Shown one piece after another: positions 6,608 through 9,204 of a DNA stretch of 9,204 nucleotides. The translations under genes were made by a program, and so were the position numbers. Each line of letters opens with the position of its first letter. Positions within the stretch are counted from its first letter, which is position 1. Source of the DNA: an uncultured Gammaproteobacteria bacterium (GTDB lineage: Bacteria > Pseudomonadota > Gammaproteobacteria > Pseudomonadales > Azotimanducaceae_A); NCBI GenBank assembly GCA_913049565.1, contig CAJWZG010000108.1, forward strand, positions 1 through 9,204. The letters run 5' to 3'. The notes beneath the pieces are model-generated. The model was given only the letters and a program-made list of their open reading frames with translations, searched no databases and was not told where the DNA came from.

Positions 6608-7027
6608 TCAGGACATTGCCGCTTTAATCCTTTGGGCATGACTCTCAAGTTCAGCAAAGTCCGCCATGCCTTGGGCATGCATCTGCAGGTCGATACCCTG
6701 CGCTCGAGGTAAGATGTGAAAATGAAGATGAAAAACTGTTTGGCCGGCTGCCTTACCGTTTAACTGGGCAAGCATCACCCCGGGCACGTCGAACGCTTGC
6801 TTGACTGCCGCTGCAACTCGCTGAACCGTTGTCATCGTGTGCCCAAGGATCACTGAGTCAGCGCCAAATATGTCTGCTGTCGGATCTTTGGGAATCACCA
6901 AGGTGTGGCCAGGTACCTGGGGCATCACATCCATGAAGGCGAGAGAATACTCGTCTTCGTAAACTTTAAAGGCAGGTGCCTCTTCGCGCAGGATTTTGGC
7001 GAAAATATTCTCGTTATCGTATGCCAT
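6608..7027 (-). CDS. HIT (histidine triad) family hydrolase
   Basis: This 139-residue protein is of typical HIT length. It has Phe-Met-Asp-x-x-Pro (31-36), Gly-His-Thr-Leu-Val-Ile-Pro-Lys (40-47), Asn-Gly (90-91), and the triad His100-Leu-His102-Phe-His104-Ile-Leu-Pro. His102 is the likely nucleophile by family analogy. HIT enzymes remove AMP or other nucleotides from phosphoramidates, dinucleoside polyphosphates or acyl/aminoacyl adenylates in the cytoplasm. The exact substrate cannot be read from sequence. The gene lies 98 bp after the CoA transferase and 43 bp before aceE, on the same strand, so co-transcription with aceE is likely. It could clear adenylate by-products of acid activation, but that is speculation. 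The ATG at 7027 has GAGGG (7034-7038) 6 nt upstream. Confidence 0.93.
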   Translation of the reverse strand: MAYDNENIFAKILREEAPAFKVYEDEYSLAFMDVMPQVPGHTLVIPKDPTADIFGADSVILGHTMTTVQRVAAAVKQAFDVPGVMLAQLNGKAAGQTVFHLHFHILPRAQGIDLQMHAQGMADFAELESHAQRIKAAMS

Positions 7028-7092
7028 CGTTTGCCCTCAACCTAGTTTAGCGGTCGTTACGCTGGTGGTTTTAATCCGCAACGCTCTGGACT

Positions 7093-7119
7093 TGAGTGTG
7101 CGACGAAAGGCTACACTCA
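7093..7119 (-). other. Stem-loop after the CoA transferase stop
   Basis: A 7-bp inverted repeat, TGAGTGT / ACACTCA, encloses a 13-nt loop and starts 6 bp after the CoA transferase stop (7126-7128). No T run follows on the minus strand, so a strong intrinsic terminator is not supported. The rest of the 98-bp spacer to the HIT gene shows no convincing promoter. Confidence 0.3.
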
Positions 7120-7125
7120 TTCAAG

Positions 7126-8256
7126 TCAGGGCAACGGCAACCCATTCAGGCGACCAAGGATCTCATCGGTGTGTGCACCAAGATCTGGCACCTCGGAGGG
7201 ATGGTCGTGAGCCGATCTGACGTCGGGTACTTGCGGCAACTCTATCGTTTGATCGCCTACTTTGACCGCAAAAGTATGGAAGTCACTGTGATTCTTTAGA
7301 TCTGCTATTTGATTGACCGGCGCGAACGCCAAATCCGCTTGATCAAACTGCTCGCACACCTGATTGAAGTCCATATCAGCGACGGCTTGCTGCACTGCGC
7401 CGTCAACAAACTCTCGGTTCATTACCCGTGTTTCGTTGTCGACGCACCGCGCATCGTCAGCAAGATCTGTGCGCTGAATCCCCACGGCGCATAGCTGCGA
7501 CCATTCCCGTTCGTTTTGGACAGACAAGATGAACGATTGACCACAGCGGGTTGTAAACACGCCATAGGGGCAGATACCTGGATGCGCGAGCCCTACACGA
7601 GGTGGTGCGATGCCCGCATAGCGATCCAGCAAATACGGTACCGCGAGCCATTGAGCAACAGCGTCAAACAACGAAACATCAAGCCTCGCGCCCTGTCCGG
7701 TGTTCGCGCGCCGAATCAGCGCACCGAGTATTGCCTCGTAGGCAAATTGTCCCGTTGCAATATCCACCAACGAAACTCCGACACGGCCGGGTGCGTGTGG
7801 GCTGCCCGTGATGGCGCTCAACCCAGATTCCGCCTGCATTAACAGATCGTAGGCCTTGCGAGGATAGCCTGGGCCGTTGGGCGAAAAACCCGTAATCGAC
7901 ATCGAGATTAACGCCAGGCTCTGATCATGAAGTTCGGTTAAGCCAAGGCCCAATTTTTCCATGGCACCCGGCTTGAGGTTTTGCACGAGCACATCACTTT
8001 CCGCTATCAACTGACGTAACATTCGAACTTGGTCGGACTGCCGTAAATCCAAAACCACTGATTTCTTTCCTGCGTTCAACCAAACGAAATAAGAGCTCAT
8101 GCCCGCTACGGCAGAGTCGTAGCCCCGGGCAAAATCACCTTCCGGCCGCTCAATCTTGACCACCTCTGCGCCTGCTTGCACCAGGCGCATGGTGCAAGCG
8201 GGAGCAGCTACCGCCTGCTCTAAACTGACTACTTTGATGCTGTCCAAAAAATTCAT
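7126..8256 (-). CDS. CaiB/BaiF (class III) CoA transferase
   Basis: This 376-residue protein has the length and layout of class III CoA transferases, intertwined dimers that move CoA between carboxylic acids through a covalent aspartyl intermediate. The N-terminal Rossmann-like half starts with IKVVSLEQAVAAPACTMRL (7-25) and continues with GAEVVKIERPEGD (29-41), LNAGKKSVVLDL (60-71) and the partner-loop NLKPGAMEKLGLG (93-105). Asp137 in Lys-Ala-Tyr-Asp-Leu-Leu is the expected catalytic Asp. The C-terminal half carries the usual RANTGQGARLDVSLFDA (183-199). The CoA donor and acceptor are unknown; family members use formate, carnitine, succinate, mesaconate, bile acids and others. The start follows the aldehyde dehydrogenase terminator closely, and no Shine-Dalgarno site is visible before the ATG, unlike the other minus-strand genes whose starts are visible. 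The protein's N-terminus matches the family, so the ATG at 8256 is still preferred. Confidence 0.93.
   Translation of the reverse strand: MNFLDSIKVVSLEQAVAAPACTMRLVQAGAEVVKIERPEGDFARGYDSAVAGMSSYFVWLNAGKKSVVLDLRQSDQVRMLRQLIAESDVLVQNLKPGAMEKLGLGLTELHDQSLALISMSITGFSPNGPGYPRKAYDLLMQAESGLSAITGSPHAPGRVGVSLVDIATGQFAYEAILGALIRRANTGQGARLDVSLFDAVAQWLAVPYLLDRYAGIAPPRVGLAHPGICPYGVFTTRCGQSFILSVQNEREWSQLCAVGIQRTDLADDARCVDNETRVMNREFVDGAVQQAVADMDFNQVCEQFDQADLAFAPVNQIADLKNHSDFHTFAVKVGDQTIELPQVPDVRSAHDHPSEVPDLGAHTDEILGRLNGLPLP
8174..8199 (-). repeat. Perfect inverted repeat inside the CoA transferase gene
   Basis: Perfect 10-bp arms, GCTTGCACCA and TGGTGCAAGC, flank a 6-nt loop. They encode residues 20-28 of the CoA transferase, about 57 nt after its start codon. 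The transcript could form a strong hairpin near the 5' end of the mRNA. A coding constraint or chance may also explain it. Confidence 0.6.
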
Positions 8257-8261
8257 GTCTG

Positions 8262-8279
8262 TTTTTTATCAATAAAAAA
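8262..8279. repeat. AT-rich palindrome before the CoA transferase start
   Basis: TTTTTTAT and ATAAAAAA form perfect 8-bp arms around a 2-bp CA centre, 5 bp upstream of the CoA transferase ATG. The right arm provides the T tract of the adjacent terminator. It could be an operator or a promoter melting region, but no convincing -35 box is seen at the right distance. Confidence 0.4.
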
Positions 8280-8298
8280 GAGGGCCTCAGCCCTCTTT
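8274..8298 (-). terminator. Intrinsic terminator after the aldehyde dehydrogenase gene
   Basis: On the minus strand a perfect 9-bp stem, AAAGAGGGC / GCCCTCTTT, with a 4-nt loop is followed directly by a run of six T. It begins 21 bp after the aldehyde dehydrogenase stop and ends 17 bp before the CoA transferase start. It should separate the two genes, or limit read-through into the downstream run. Confidence 0.85.
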
Positions 8299-8319
8299 AA
8301 TAACATTGATCCTTAACCC

Positions 8320-9204
8320 TTAGCTCTTCGGGTTATGACCTAGAATTGCTTTCGTTTCAAGAAACTCTTCGAAGCCATAACGACCCCACTCACGTCCATT
8401 GCCCGACTGCTTATAGCCGCCAAATGGTGCGCTTTGATCTGGTGGAGCACCATTCACATGCACGTTACCCGTCCGAATAAGACGGGCAATTTTCACGGCC
8501 CTCTCCGGATCTTCTGACGAAATATAGCCGCTTAGGCCATAGAGCGTATCGTTGGCAATACGCACAGCGTCTTCGTCATCTTCATATCCGATCATGGCTA
8601 ACACCGGCCCGAAGATCTCTTCTTGGGCGATGGTCATGTCATTAGACACATGGCTGAACACGGTGGGTTTTACGTAGTACCCGGCATTCAGCCCCTCTGG
8701 TCGACCTGTGCCGCCGGTTTCCAGCTGCGCGCCCTCGTCGATTCCTTGCTGGATCAAACCCTGGATCTTGTTGTACTGAACTTCTGATACCACCGGCCCA
8801 ATGGTCGTACCTTCGGCATTAGGGTCGCCTACTTTGACTTGTTCCGCTGCTGCCTTGGCTATTGCTGCAGCCTCATCCATGCGCGCATTGGGCACCAGCA
8901 TGCGTGTGGGCGCGTTGCAGCTTTGCCCAGAGTTGGTGACAAGGCCAAATACATCACGAGAGATGGCTTTGGCGAAATCGGCGTCATCCAAAATGATGTT
9001 GGCCGACTTCCCGCCCAATTCTTGAGCCACCCTTTTAACCGTTGGAGCCGCGGCTTTCGCTACCTCAACACCCGCTCGGGTAGAACCCGTAAACGACATC
9101 ATGTCTACATCTGGATGCGAGGAAAGCGCTGCACCCACGGTGGGCCCATCGCCATTCACCAGATTAAACACGCCAGCAGGAACTCCTGCTGCATCCAGCA
9201 CTTC
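8320..9204 (-). CDS. NAD(P)-dependent aldehyde dehydrogenase, C-terminal part
   Basis: The 5' end lies beyond the right edge, so about 200 residues are missing; 294 residues and the stop are present. Landmarks by fragment residue are FTGST (38-42), the general-base Glu62 in Gln-Glu-Leu-Gly-Gly-Lys, and the nucleophile Cys96 in Ser-Gly-Gln-Ser-Cys, with the family's 34-residue spacing between them. The oligomerisation and NAD-pocket motif EEIFGPV and the C-terminal [13 protein letters not shown] follow. All catalytic residues in the visible part are intact. The enzyme oxidises an aldehyde to the acid, or to a CoA ester if a CoA-acylating type; the Glu-Cys pair favours the hydrolytic class. The substrate is unknown. 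A GTG near the edge (9199-9201) is an internal Val codon and not the start, because the frame stays open to the last base. The gene ends in its own terminator, so it may not share a transcript with the genes that follow. Confidence 0.95.
   Translation of the reverse strand, partial: EVLDAAGVPAGVFNLVNGDGPTVGAALSSHPDVDMMSFTGSTRAGVEVAKAAAPTVKRVAQELGGKSANIILDDADFAKAISRDVFGLVTNSGQSCNAPTRMLVPNARMDEAAAIAKAAAEQVKVGDPNAEGTTIGPVVSEVQYNKIQGLIQQGIDEGAQLETGGTGRPEGLNAGYYVKPTVFSHVSNDMTIAQEEIFGPVLAMIGYEDDEDAVRIANDTLYGLSGYISSEDPERAVKIARLIRTGNVHVNGAPPDQSAPFGGYKQSGNGREWGRYGFEEFLETKAILGHNPKS

Noticed and set aside
6565..6678. Longer aceE start at 6678
   Set aside because: It would overlap the HIT gene by about 70 bp and add residues unlike AceE; a strong ribosome site precedes the ATG at 6564.
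7028..7125. Promoter in the CoA transferase/HIT spacer
   Set aside because: No -35/-10 pair with acceptable sequence and spacing could be found on the minus strand; only a stem-loop without a T run is visible.
1..9204. Mobile elements, tRNA/rRNA genes, CRISPR arrays
   Set aside because: No transposase, integrase, terminal repeats, tRNA-like folding or spaced direct repeats were recognised on either strand.

Overview
The window is a stretch of bacterial chromosome of moderate GC, mid-50s by eye. It is densely coding, with no gap between genes above about 100 bp. The homodimeric-type pyruvate dehydrogenase E1, full Shine-Dalgarno sites and tight gene spacing suggest a proteobacterium, plausibly a gammaproteobacterium. 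The gene set (MaoC-like pair, thiolase-like protein with a DUF35 partner, SDR, CoA transferase, aldehyde dehydrogenase) fits a lineage that degrades lipids, terpenoids or steroids. The taxonomy is inference only.

Layout. The left end (1-1150) is a plus-strand operon: the 3' end of a PHP-domain phosphoesterase gene (2-196), then two small hot-dog-fold MaoC-like genes (193-672 and 683-1096). It closes with a clear intrinsic terminator (1121-1150). The rest (1175-9204) is all on the minus strand. Read in its own direction, it starts with the C-terminal 294 residues of an aldehyde dehydrogenase (8320-9204, cut by the window edge) and its intrinsic terminator (8274-8298). A six-gene run follows: class III CoA transferase (7126-8256), HIT protein (6608-7027), homodimeric pyruvate dehydrogenase E1 / AceE (3835-6564), SDR oxidoreductase (2889-3848), SCP-x-type thiolase-like protein (1613-2806) and DUF35 Zn-ribbon/OB-fold protein (1175-1609). 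The two operons converge at about 1100-1175.

How the genes may work together (inference). The CoA transferase would activate a carboxylic acid. The MaoC-like heterodimer, SDR and thiolase-like/DUF35 pair would carry out hydration, oxidation and carbon-carbon cleavage on a CoA thioester. AceE would decarboxylate a 2-oxo acid. The parts resemble those of actinobacterial steroid side-chain cleavage (MaoC heterodimer, DUF35 domain, thiolase-like aldolase), but here DUF35 is a separate gene. Two points make the locus unusual. The thiolase-like protein has Gly-Gly-Ser-Ser where thiolases carry the nucleophilic Cys, and both MaoC-like proteins lack the Asp/His dyad of R-specific hydratases. AceE is also out of place, with no E2 or E3 gene in the window. 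No RNA genes, mobile elements, CRISPR arrays or origins were seen.
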